Source: Fusobacteriaceae bacterium (GTDB lineage Bacteria; Fusobacteriota; Fusobacteriia; Fusobacteriales; Fusobacteriaceae). From it: a DNA stretch of 6,839 nucleotides. The stretch lies in the NCBI GenBank assembly GCA_030625925.1, contig DAOUPY010000083.1:1-6839 (forward strand), written 5' to 3'. The translations under genes were made by a program, and so were the position numbers. Below, piece after piece: positions 1 to 6,256 of this stretch; within the stretch, counting starts at the first letter, position 1; the number at the start of each line of letters is the position of its first letter. The notes under the pieces were generated by a model. The model worked only from the letters and a program-made list of their open reading frames with translations. It did not search any database and had not been told where the DNA came from.

Positions 1-695
1 CTGCTAAATTAGGTGAAGTAACTGGAATGGATTTCAAACAGAGTACAGACCTTGTAGATGGAACTAGAAACTTAGATGGCTTCGTATGGTTATCATCGGC
101 ATTAAAAGTGTGTGCTGTAAACTTATCTAAGATGTCAAATGACCTTAGATTGATGGCATCTGGACCTAGAGCAGGATTCTTTGAGATTAACTTACCACAA
201 AAGCAACCTGGATCATCTATCATGCCAGGAAAAGTAAATCCAGTTATACCTGAAGTAATGAATCAAGTTTCTTTCCAAATATTTGGAAATGATCTTACAA
301 TAACTAAAGCTGCAGAAGCTGGACAGTTAGAATTAAATGTATTTGAACCAGTATTATTCTTTAACTTATTCCAATCTATCCAAATCTTAAAAAATGGTGC
401 TCAAACACTGAATTATAACTGTATAAAGGGAATCACTCCTAATGCAGATAGAACTGAAGAAATGGTACAAAATTCAATTGGAATCATCACTGCTATCAAC
501 CCACATGTAGGATATGAAAATGCATCTGTAGTTGCTAAAGAATCATTGAAAACAGGTAGAACAGTAAGAGAACTTACAATAGAAAAAGGATTATTAACTA
601 GTGAAGAATTAGATGTTATATTAGATGTATATAACATGACTAATCCTGGGATCTCTGGAAAAGAATTAATGGATGAAAAGAAAAAGAATAAATAA
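1..695 (+). CDS. aspA: Aspartate ammonia-lyase (aspartase), C-terminal part, 5'-truncated by window edge
   Basis: This enzyme reversibly deaminates L-aspartate to fumarate and ammonia in the cytoplasm, usually as a homotetramer of the aspartase/fumarase superfamily. The open frame begins at base 3 with no start codon in view. About 230 residues remain of a family length of roughly 470, so the N-terminal half lies upstream. The superfamily signature GSSIMPGKVNP is at bases 210-242 and forms the flexible loop carrying the catalytic serine. The residues after it, PVIPEVMNQV, and the preceding GPRAG..EINLP match aspartases, whereas class II fumarases continue PTQCEA. The later segments AAEAGQLELNV, NSIGI and GLLTSEELD also fit aspartase. 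The gene ends at TAA and is followed after 9 bases by a strong hairpin terminator, so it is the last gene of its transcript. The methionine at base 27 is internal and is not the start. The family call is firm; substrate choice rests on motif resemblance alone. Confidence 0.93.
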   Translation, partial: AKLGEVTGMDFKQSTDLVDGTRNLDGFVWLSSALKVCAVNLSKMSNDLRLMASGPRAGFFEINLPQKQPGSSIMPGKVNPVIPEVMNQVSFQIFGNDLTITKAAEAGQLELNVFEPVLFFNLFQSIQILKNGAQTLNYNCIKGITPNADRTEEMVQNSIGIITAINPHVGYENASVVAKESLKTGRTVRELTIEKGLLTSEELDVILDVYNMTNPGISGKELMDEKKKNK

Positions 696-704
696 TTTAT
701 ATCA

Positions 705-747
705 AAAAAAAGATAACTTCTATAGAATACAGAAGTTATCTTTTTTT
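705..747. terminator. Bidirectional Rho-independent terminator between converging genes
   Basis: AGATAACTTCT and its reverse complement AGAAGTTATCT flank a 9-base loop (722-730). The stem extends outward through seven A residues on the left and seven T residues on the right, giving an uninterrupted 17-bp stem. Read on the plus strand it ends aspA with a T tract. Read on the minus strand the A run becomes a U tract and can end the repeat-protein gene whose stop is at 795. One element therefore serves two convergent genes. Confidence 0.92.
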
Positions 748-794
748 GATCCTGCCGGTATCTTTAAATATTTCCTCTCAATAATTAAAAGCTT

Positions 795-1403
795 TTATAA
801 TCTGCCATCTATATTAAAAAATGGAAAAACCGGGAAGAAACCATTTTTTGCAAAGTTAATAAATCCCACTTGGATACCTTGTAAATCATTGGTGAAGTTA
901 ACCATTCCCAGTTGGAAAGTTGTTTTTTCAGCATAGTTTATAAATCCAATATCAACTATAGATTCTCCCTCGTTAAAATTGATTCCTCCTAAATTAATCA
1001 CTGATTTCTTCTGGTTAAAGTTAACAAATCCCCACTGTAAGCCTGTAAAATCATTGGTATAGTTAACAAATCCTAACACTACACCTGTAGACTGTCCCAA
1101 ATGAATGTTAGCTGCACCTAGACCTACTCCTGTAAATGAATTATTTACCTTGTTAGCTCCTAATCCATAAAAAATAGGGAGTTGAACCCCTGTAAAATTA
1201 TTCGTTTCACCTAAAGCTAAAATATTTACATCCAAGCCGCTCATATTGGTATTCTTACCATAAAGTAAGTTAAACCTTACACCTTTTACAGTTTGATCTG
1301 CCGGCATATTAGTCCCTGGTACTCCCAATTGAAATGGAGTTTCTGCAAATATCATAGTGGAAATCAAACATATCATCCCCAATAAAATTTTAATTCTTTT
1401 CAT
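795..1403 (-). CDS. Secreted GxQxG..N repeat protein, copy 1 (202 aa)
   Basis: Function unknown; probably an exported surface or outer-membrane protein. The start chosen is the ATG at 1403, not the in-frame ATG at 1430, because AGGAGGAG lies 6 bases before it and the product then matches its neighbour from residue 1. Residues 1-20 form a signal peptide: K/R near the N-terminus, a hydrophobic core and an IFA|ET cleavage site. There is no lipobox cysteine. The mature part is about ten degenerate units of 13-16 residues with the pattern x-x-G-h-Q-h-G-h-h-N, for example FTGLQWGFVNFN and LQGIQVGFINFA. This suggests regular beta strands or a beta-solenoid. The protein ends PVFPFFNIDGRL. It resembles small surface repeat proteins reported in spirochaetes and fusobacteria (the LA_2272-like group, from memory and uncertain). 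It is paralogous to the gene at 1577-2137 and probably shares the convergent terminator with aspA. Confidence 0.85.
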   Translation of the reverse strand: MKRIKILLGMICLISTMIFAETPFQLGVPGTNMPADQTVKGVRFNLLYGKNTNMSGLDVNILALGETNNFTGVQLPIFYGLGANKVNNSFTGVGLGAANIHLGQSTGVVLGFVNYTNDFTGLQWGFVNFNQKKSVINLGGINFNEGESIVDIGFINYAEKTTFQLGMVNFTNDLQGIQVGFINFAKNGFFPVFPFFNIDGRL

Positions 1404-1527
1404 ATCTCTCCTCCTAATTTTATATTTCAAATATTATACTATGTATTTAAAAAAAATTATAGGTTATCTAAATAAATAATAACGTGACCTTGCAGACGGG
1501 CACAATATAAGTATAATTTCCTATACT
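1404..1527 (-). promoter_or_regulatory. Probable promoter region of repeat protein copy 1
   Basis: The stretch between the upstream paralogue's terminator and this gene should contain its promoter. On the minus strand a perfect TATAAT -10 hexamer lies at 1433-1438, about 30 bases from the start codon. Upstream of it is an eight-base T run (1449-1456) that could act as an UP-like or curved element. I see no good TTGACA -35 at 16-18 bases, so the exact hexamer is uncertain. A second TATAAT lies just upstream of the T run. The segment also holds the inverted repeat AGTATA-N6-TATACT (1510-1527), which could bind a regulator. Confidence 0.4.
1408..1415 (-). promoter_or_regulatory. Ribosome binding site fixing the start of repeat protein copy 1
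   Basis: On the minus strand the bases read AGGAGGAG, a near-perfect anti-16S match. With AGGAGG as the core, the spacer to the ATG at 1403 is 6 bases. The site lies inside the nine-codon extension that an ATG at 1430 would give, which argues that the longer start is not used. Confidence 0.85.
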
Positions 1528-1561
1528 AAAAAAAAAGTGCCCCTTTAGTTAGAGACACCTT
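1528..1561 (-). terminator. Rho-independent terminator of repeat protein copy 2
   Basis: On the minus strand the RNA reads GUGUCUC, an 8-base loop, then GGGGCAC, then nine U residues. The seven-pair stem includes two G-U pairs and can extend by about three more pairs into the flanks. It starts about 16 bases after the TAG stop at 1577. This makes the two minus-strand paralogues separate transcription units, apart from any readthrough. Confidence 0.8.
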
Positions 1562-1576
1562 ACAAAATACTTTACT

Positions 1577-2137
1577 CTAGAATATTCTTCCATCGATATT
1601 AAAGAATGGGAATATTGGTAAAAATCCAGTTTTAGCCATGTTTATGAGACCTATTTGTACCCCAGTAAGATCATTGGTCATATTGAAAACACCTAATTGG
1701 AATGCTGCACCTTGAGAGATATTAACTAAACCAAGATCAACAGTAGATCTTCCTGTAGAGTAGTTAACAGTTCCCCATTGAACACCCTCAACACTTTCAC
1801 TCATATTAACTAATCCTAAAAGGGCTCCCTTAGATTTACCTTTATGTATATTTACTACACCCATTCCAAGACCGGTAAATGATCTATTCACCTTATTAAT
1901 TGGAAAAAATCCCAATTGAACACCTTTAAAATTATCTGTTTCCCCGCCAAACAAGTTTAAATCTAATCCAGTCATATTAGTATTTTTACCCCATAAAACG
2001 TTAATTCTCAATCCCTTTACACTCTCAGCAGCAGGAAGGTTTACAGTGGGTAGCACTCCTAGTTGGAATGCACTTTCTGAAAAAGCTAACGTTGACATTA
2101 TAAATAACATCCCTAATAAAATTTTGATTCTTTTCAT
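1577..2137 (-). CDS. Secreted GxQxG..N repeat protein, copy 2 (186 aa)
   Basis: Paralogue of the gene at 795-1403, with unknown function and a likely location in the outer membrane or at the cell surface. The start at 2137 is supported by AGGAGGT at 2145-2151 with a 7-base spacer. The first ten residues, MKRIKILLGM, are identical to copy 1. A signal peptide of about 20 residues ends AFS|ES with no lipobox cysteine. The repeats have the same 13-16-residue rhythm, with units such as VEGVQWGTVNYS, AAFQLGVFNMTND and LTGVQIGLINMA. The shared tail is PIFPFFNIDGR, but here it ends in IF, giving an aromatic C-terminus like that of many outer-membrane barrel proteins. It is 16 residues shorter than copy 1, with differences spread over several loop regions. 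Its own terminator follows. Tandem duplication followed by divergence is the simplest origin. The protein-family name is unsure; the repeat architecture is plain. Confidence 0.85.
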   Translation of the reverse strand: MKRIKILLGMLFIMSTLAFSESAFQLGVLPTVNLPAAESVKGLRINVLWGKNTNMTGLDLNLFGGETDNFKGVQLGFFPINKVNRSFTGLGMGVVNIHKGKSKGALLGLVNMSESVEGVQWGTVNYSTGRSTVDLGLVNISQGAAFQLGVFNMTNDLTGVQIGLINMAKTGFLPIFPFFNIDGRIF

Positions 2138-2378
2138 ATTTCTTACCTCCTAAAAATTTGTTTATTTTTGTTACTTCCATAACACTATACTGTGGACTTT
2201 TAATTAATCCTACATAAAAATAAATAAATTATATCGGTATTAATCCCAGTAAATATAGTGTAAAATAATATATGAAAATAAAAAATTAATTATCTCATAG
2301 AACTGCGTTATTTGCATCAAATATTTTAAATCTATTTTATAAATTATTTATTTAAACTAAAATTCCAAGGGGGTTACC
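2138..2378. promoter_or_regulatory. Divergent intergenic region with promoters for both flanking units
   Basis: This 241-base, very AT-rich gap separates divergently transcribed genes and must hold a promoter in each direction. For the minus strand, the -10 candidates are TATAGT at 2184-2189 and a perfect TATAAT at 2228-2233; neither has a good -35. For the plus strand the best pair I see is TTGCAT (2312-2317), a 17-base gap, then TTTTAT (2335-2340), which is weak. The octamer ACACTATA (2182-2189) recurs inverted as TATAGTGT (2254-2261), so each strand carries a TATAGTGT near its side of the region. I see no riboswitch, tRNA or convincing small ORF here. Confidence 0.4.
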
Positions 2379-4340
2379 ATGAAAATACTTATAGAGGGAG
2401 ACACTAAATCTGGAAAAACAACCCTCCTTAAAAAAAAATATATTCAGATGATCAATAGCGGGATAGATTCCCATGAAATTTTAGTACTCATAGCCAATAG
2501 AATGGAAGCCATAAAATTCAAAGAAAATTTAACTTTAGAATATTCAGGAGAAAATAGAATTTATTCCTATTTTGGATTTGTTCAGCATGAACTAAATAAA
2601 TTCTGGCCATTGATCTTAAAAAAAAGTAAAAAAATTCATAAACTAAATATACTGCCAACTTTTATGACCTTTGAAGCCTCTCAATGCCTCATGGGGAAAA
2701 CAGTTGAATATTATAGAAAACAAGGATTTTTAGGGGAATTAAATATTTCCAATGAAGATATCTCAAAAAAACTCCTCTCCAATATCCTCGATGCTTCCCT
2801 AAACAATCTGGTGTATACCAAGATTGGAGACAGATTAAAATCATTTGGAGAAGTCCACAGGGATGAATTATATGATCAGATGAATATAATCATCGATAAA
2901 TATATGGAAAAAACTTTAGAGAATGGAAGTTTTGATTACGGAACTTCCATCTACCTATACAATAATTTTCTTTTAGAAGATGAGTATTACTTGGATAAAT
3001 TTAAAAAAAGCACCAAGTATTTTTTAGTCGATTCAGGGGAGATCGCATCCATAGCAGAAGTTGACTTTATAGACAGGATGAAAAGAGATCTAAAGGGTCT
3101 CATTGTCACACTAAATACAGACGGTCCCTATGGGATTCACAGTTATTCCAAGGGATATTTAGAAAAAACAATAATAGATTCGGAATATAAAAGGATCAAA
3201 TTAGACAGCAGAGATATAGAAACCCATAACTTTTTAGACCGGTTAGAAGAAAAACTTTACTCTTGCGAAACCATAGAAAGACTGCCAAATCTGCATTTGG
3301 ATATAGAAAATGAATATAAAAGTGAGAATAATAGGAAGGTTATTAAAAAAGTTTTAGAACTCCTGGATGATTCTGTATCACCTCTGGATATCTCGGTAAT
3401 TGTTCCTCAAAATGACCTGGTATTAGAGTTTGCCCTGGAAAAAATAGGTCATGAGAGGGGATTTAAATATATGAATATAGGTCGGAATGAGAGAATTTTA
3501 GATAATCCCTATGCCTATATTTTGGTTATAGCCAGTATATTATTTTATGAATTTAAAGAGATAAATTTAAATTTTGACGAAATCAAGGTATTTTTCAATC
3601 TTAGTCTGGGATTAGATTCCATTAGGAGTGCTCTTTTAACTAATTACATAGGGAGCCATAGCAGAGACCGGTATAGGCTCGTCAATATAGACAGTCAGGA
3701 GATCCAAAAGCGAATCCCACAACAAAATATGGCTAAATATGATAAAATAAGAGGAATATTTAATAAGATCCCTAAAGATATCGAACTATATGATTTTTTT
3801 GAAATTATATATATTGAATTCATTGTTCCAGAAGCGGAATTTTTTAAGAGTGCAAAAGGATGCAGGGAGTTAATAGATTCATCTAAAAAATTTATCAAAA
3901 CCCTTCATAATTTTGAAAATATTAAAGATCTCAACTACGAATTTATAAAGTTTTTACGGGATGGAGCTAAAGCCTCGGAAAGTTTGATAGAGTTAGATGA
4001 AAGGTTAAATGGAGAATATCTTTCTATATCTACACCCTATGCCTACATAAACTCTGGAAGGGATTCAAAATATCAAATTTGGACAGATATAAGAAATAAA
4101 AATTTTGTTCCAGATACAAAAAATATCCTTCAAAATTCATGGGTACTTTCCAAAACTTGGAAAGGTGACAGATTCTCAATAGAGGATCAATTTCATATTG
4201 AAAAAGTCAATACCATGGGGATCCTCCGGAGATTGATGAAATCTTGTGGTGGGGATATATATGCCTATGGATCTAAATATTCCAGTGGAAGCCACGGCCA
4301 GGGAGGACTTCTCTACAGTGGATTAAAAAAAATTAAATAA
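2379..4340 (+). CDS. UvrD/Rep-like SF1 helicase-family ATPase with degenerate motifs (653 aa)
   Basis: This is probably a cytoplasmic P-loop ATPase of the UvrD/Rep superfamily, acting on nucleic acid in an unknown process. The start has AAGGGGG at 2367-2373 with a 5-base spacer. Walker A is clear near the N-terminus: EGDTKSGKTTLL, with G7, G12, K13 and T14. A helicase-like segment YSYFGFVQHELNKFWP (62-77) follows. The Walker B position reads YFLVDSGE (214-221), with D218 but Ser where DExx helicases have Glu. The following LIVTLNTDGPYG (241-252) sits where motif III (GDxxQ) is expected but lacks that pattern. A 2A-like half begins near DISVIVPQND (337-346). The C-terminus has ISTPYAY (550-556), QIWTDI and LQNSWVLSKTW, but no canonical TxHxxKGLE or VALTRAR motif. 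It is similar in length to Rep/UvrD (about 670-720 aa) and has no nuclease domain like AddB's. It may be a divergent family with altered motor function or a nucleotide switch. It heads an operon with envelope genes. Confidence 0.7.
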   Translation: MKILIEGDTKSGKTTLLKKKYIQMINSGIDSHEILVLIANRMEAIKFKENLTLEYSGENRIYSYFGFVQHELNKFWPLILKKSKKIHKLNILPTFMTFEASQCLMGKTVEYYRKQGFLGELNISNEDISKKLLSNILDASLNNLVYTKIGDRLKSFGEVHRDELYDQMNIIIDKYMEKTLENGSFDYGTSIYLYNNFLLEDEYYLDKFKKSTKYFLVDSGEIASIAEVDFIDRMKRDLKGLIVTLNTDGPYGIHSYSKGYLEKTIIDSEYKRIKLDSRDIETHNFLDRLEEKLYSCETIERLPNLHLDIENEYKSENNRKVIKKVLELLDDSVSPLDISVIVPQNDLVLEFALEKIGHERGFKYMNIGRNERILDNPYAYILVIASILFYEFKEINLNFDEIKVFFNLSLGLDSIRSALLTNYIGSHSRDRYRLVNIDSQEIQKRIPQQNMAKYDKIRGIFNKIPKDIELYDFFEIIYIEFIVPEAEFFKSAKGCRELIDSSKKFIKTLHNFENIKDLNYEFIKFLRDGAKASESLIELDERLNGEYLSISTPYAYINSGRDSKYQIWTDIRNKNFVPDTKNILQNSWVLSKTWKGDRFSIEDQFHIEKVNTMGILRRLMKSCGGDIYAYGSKYSSGSHGQGGLLYSGLKKIK

Positions 4341-4351
4341 GGGAGACAACT

Positions 4352-6256
4352 ATGAAATATATAAGAAAAATTGGAATAATATTGTCATTATTGATATTGT
4401 TTGGATTTTCATATGGACAGGATGATTTTAAAGCAAAATCTATGAAACTGATACTAAACAAAACCACAGCTCTAGCCGATGGACAAGATGAGGTATATAT
4501 TACCTATAGGATAGAAGATGATAATGGTGTACCCCTTAGAAATATCGACAAAAAAAATATTAGTCTGTTGATTGACGGAATCGAGAGCGATGACTTTACT
4601 CTCAAGTCTAGTGAGAATAAAATTGTTGAAATAAGCCTGATCTATGGGGATCTCAGGGCTCAAACTCAGGTAGAATTTATAGAGGAAAATATAAAATTAA
4701 GAATATCCCTCTCTAAAAAAAGGATCTTAGCTGACGGAATAGATGAAGTCATCATAGGAACTACAGATGATCAGGGAAATAAATGGAATGACAGCGTAAG
4801 CCTCTATATTAACGGGGAGGAAATTTCAACTAACCTGCTTAAAACAAAAAAAACAGGTGAATATACAGTTATTGCTCGATCTGGAAAATTTGAAAGTGAA
4901 AAAGAAAAAATAACTGCATATGAAAAAATTAGTGATTTAAACTTAACTTCAGATAAGATTAAGGTTCTCGCCAATGGAATAGATAAAATAACCTTTACTT
5001 TAGATGGAAGGGATCAAAATGGAATTAACCGTAAGATAAATGATTTTATCTTATTAGGTCCTCAAGGGGAAAATATATCTGAATCCGCAGCATTAACTAC
5101 AAAAAATCAGGGTACCTATAAGATTAGAGCTATTTATAAAGGCGAGTACTCCAATTATATTACCTATAGTTCCAAAAGACCTAAACCTTTTAGTGTGGTT
5201 TCACACTACCCAATGAAGGAAACTATAGATTTAAACACCAATATAGAGGTCGCTCTAAATATAGAAGCTAAAGATTATAGGGACAGTTTAGAAGTTTTAT
5301 TAGATGGGCAGCCCATCCAAGGCAGGCTTGACTACCATAAAGAAACTAAATCACTACATTTTATTCCTAAGCAACCGCTGAAGTTACATTCAAAATATAA
5401 GGTAAGACTAAAAAAATCTATCACAGGTATAGATGAAAATAAATTAAAAAATGATTTTACCTTTGAATTTGAGACAATGTCTAGAAAAGATGTAGGGACA
5501 GTCAAAGTAGAAAGAGGAACCTTTATATTAGGAGACCAAACCGGGAAACTATGGAAATTTTCATCTCCTATACAGGAGGCCTTCATTCAATATGACTACC
5601 TCATAGGGAAAACACCGGTAACATTTGATGTCTACGATCAATACACCAGAGATATGAGACTGCCCCTTGTAGATGACAATGGATGGGGACGTAAGACTAG
5701 ACCTGTTATTAACCTAACTTGGTTCGATGCTGTAGATTTTTTAAACTGGTTATCCAAAAAAGAAAATCTGCCCGTAGCCTATGATGAAGATGGAAATCTT
5801 ATCGATTCCGATGGAAACAGAACTCGAGATATAACTGTGGTTATGGGATACAGGCTCCCTACTGAGATTGAATGGGAATTTGCCGGGAAGGGAGGAGTAA
5901 GATCCAAACCTACTCTATTCAGCGGCTCCAATGATATAGGTGCAGTAAGCTGGTATTCTGAAAATTCCAAGGGGAAAACCCATGAAGTAGCCACAAAAAT
6001 GCCCAATGAATTGGGAATCTATGATATGAGTGGAAACGTCTGGGAGTGGATAAATGACAATAGCGGAGTTTATTCAGGAATAGAGAGAATTAATAGTGTC
6101 GGCCCTAAAAATGGAGCATTAAAAATACTCCGAGGCGGATCATTTAATAGTATCATGAGTGACACTCAATTAACTTTTAGAGATGAACTATCTCCTAATA
6201 CCAAGGATATATATTATGGATTTAGAGTAGCAAGAACAATTAAGGAGGATAAATAA
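4352..6256 (+). CDS. Exported Ig-repeat protein with C-terminal FGE-sulfatase (SUMF1-like) domain (634 aa)
   Basis: The start lies 11 bases after the helicase stop, with GGGAGA at 4341-4346 as the binding site. Residues 1-22 are a signal peptide ending SYG|QDD. No lipobox cysteine is present, so the product is released to the periplasm or surface. Three Big_1/invasin-like Ig repeats follow, each opening with LADG or LANG at residues 41, 126 and 206 (about 80-85 apart). Residues about 277-376 look like a Big_5/SbsA Ig domain: HYPMKETIDLNTNIEV, LHFIPKQPLKLHSKYKV and FTFEFET. Residues 381-630 form an FGE-sulfatase fold, with GYRLPTEIEWEFAGKGG (499-515), YDMSGNVWEW (557-566), RGGSF (594-598) and GFRVAR (623-628). 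The whole protein lacks cysteine, so it cannot use the paired active-site cysteines of true formylglycine-generating enzymes. A binding, structural or non-Cys catalytic role is more likely. It is translationally coupled to the following mscS. Confidence 0.85.
   Translation: MKYIRKIGIILSLLILFGFSYGQDDFKAKSMKLILNKTTALADGQDEVYITYRIEDDNGVPLRNIDKKNISLLIDGIESDDFTLKSSENKIVEISLIYGDLRAQTQVEFIEENIKLRISLSKKRILADGIDEVIIGTTDDQGNKWNDSVSLYINGEEISTNLLKTKKTGEYTVIARSGKFESEKEKITAYEKISDLNLTSDKIKVLANGIDKITFTLDGRDQNGINRKINDFILLGPQGENISESAALTTKNQGTYKIRAIYKGEYSNYITYSSKRPKPFSVVSHYPMKETIDLNTNIEVALNIEAKDYRDSLEVLLDGQPIQGRLDYHKETKSLHFIPKQPLKLHSKYKVRLKKSITGIDENKLKNDFTFEFETMSRKDVGTVKVERGTFILGDQTGKLWKFSSPIQEAFIQYDYLIGKTPVTFDVYDQYTRDMRLPLVDDNGWGRKTRPVINLTWFDAVDFLNWLSKKENLPVAYDEDGNLIDSDGNRTRDITVVMGYRLPTEIEWEFAGKGGVRSKPTLFSGSNDIGAVSWYSENSKGKTHEVATKMPNELGIYDMSGNVWEWINDNSGVYSGIERINSVGPKNGALKILRGGSFNSIMSDTQLTFRDELSPNTKDIYYGFRVARTIKEDK
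6242..6248 (+). promoter_or_regulatory. Ribosome binding site for mscS inside the end of the Ig/FGE gene
   Basis: AAGGAGG lies within the last codons of the upstream gene, 7 bases before the ATG at 6256. That ATG overlaps the upstream TAA stop by one base (TAATG). This decides the mscS start and suggests reinitiation by terminating ribosomes. Confidence 0.85.

Noticed and set aside
673..936. Plus-strand ORF of 87 codons across the end of aspA and into the convergent gene
   Set aside because: It runs through the terminator hairpin and antisense to the repeat-protein gene. It has no good ribosome binding site and no recognisable protein features.
1404..1430. Nine-codon N-terminal extension of repeat protein copy 1 from the ATG at 1430
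   Set aside because: The extension contains the AGGAGGAG binding site and spoils the signal peptide. The paralogue starts at the equivalent of 1403.
1440..1576. tRNA, small RNA or riboswitch between the two repeat-protein genes
   Set aside because: The only strong structure is the terminator plus nearby short inverted repeats; no cloverleaf or known aptamer core is visible.
3695..3898. Minus-strand ORF inside the helicase-like gene; likewise those at 413-637, 4472-4663, 5332-5586 and 5779-6006
   Set aside because: All are antisense to well-supported genes, without binding sites or recognisable domains.
2379..4340. AddB/RecB-type helicase-nuclease or a phage-defence helicase
   Set aside because: There is no nuclease domain or cysteine cluster, no AddA partner, and no defence gene beside it. 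The neighbours are envelope genes.
4352..4420. Lipoprotein signal peptide on the Ig/FGE protein
   Set aside because: There is no cysteine near the predicted cleavage site, so a signal peptidase I type leader fits better.
5480..6256. Active formylglycine-generating enzyme
   Set aside because: The fold motifs are present, but the protein has no cysteine at all, so the known Cys-dependent chemistry is excluded.
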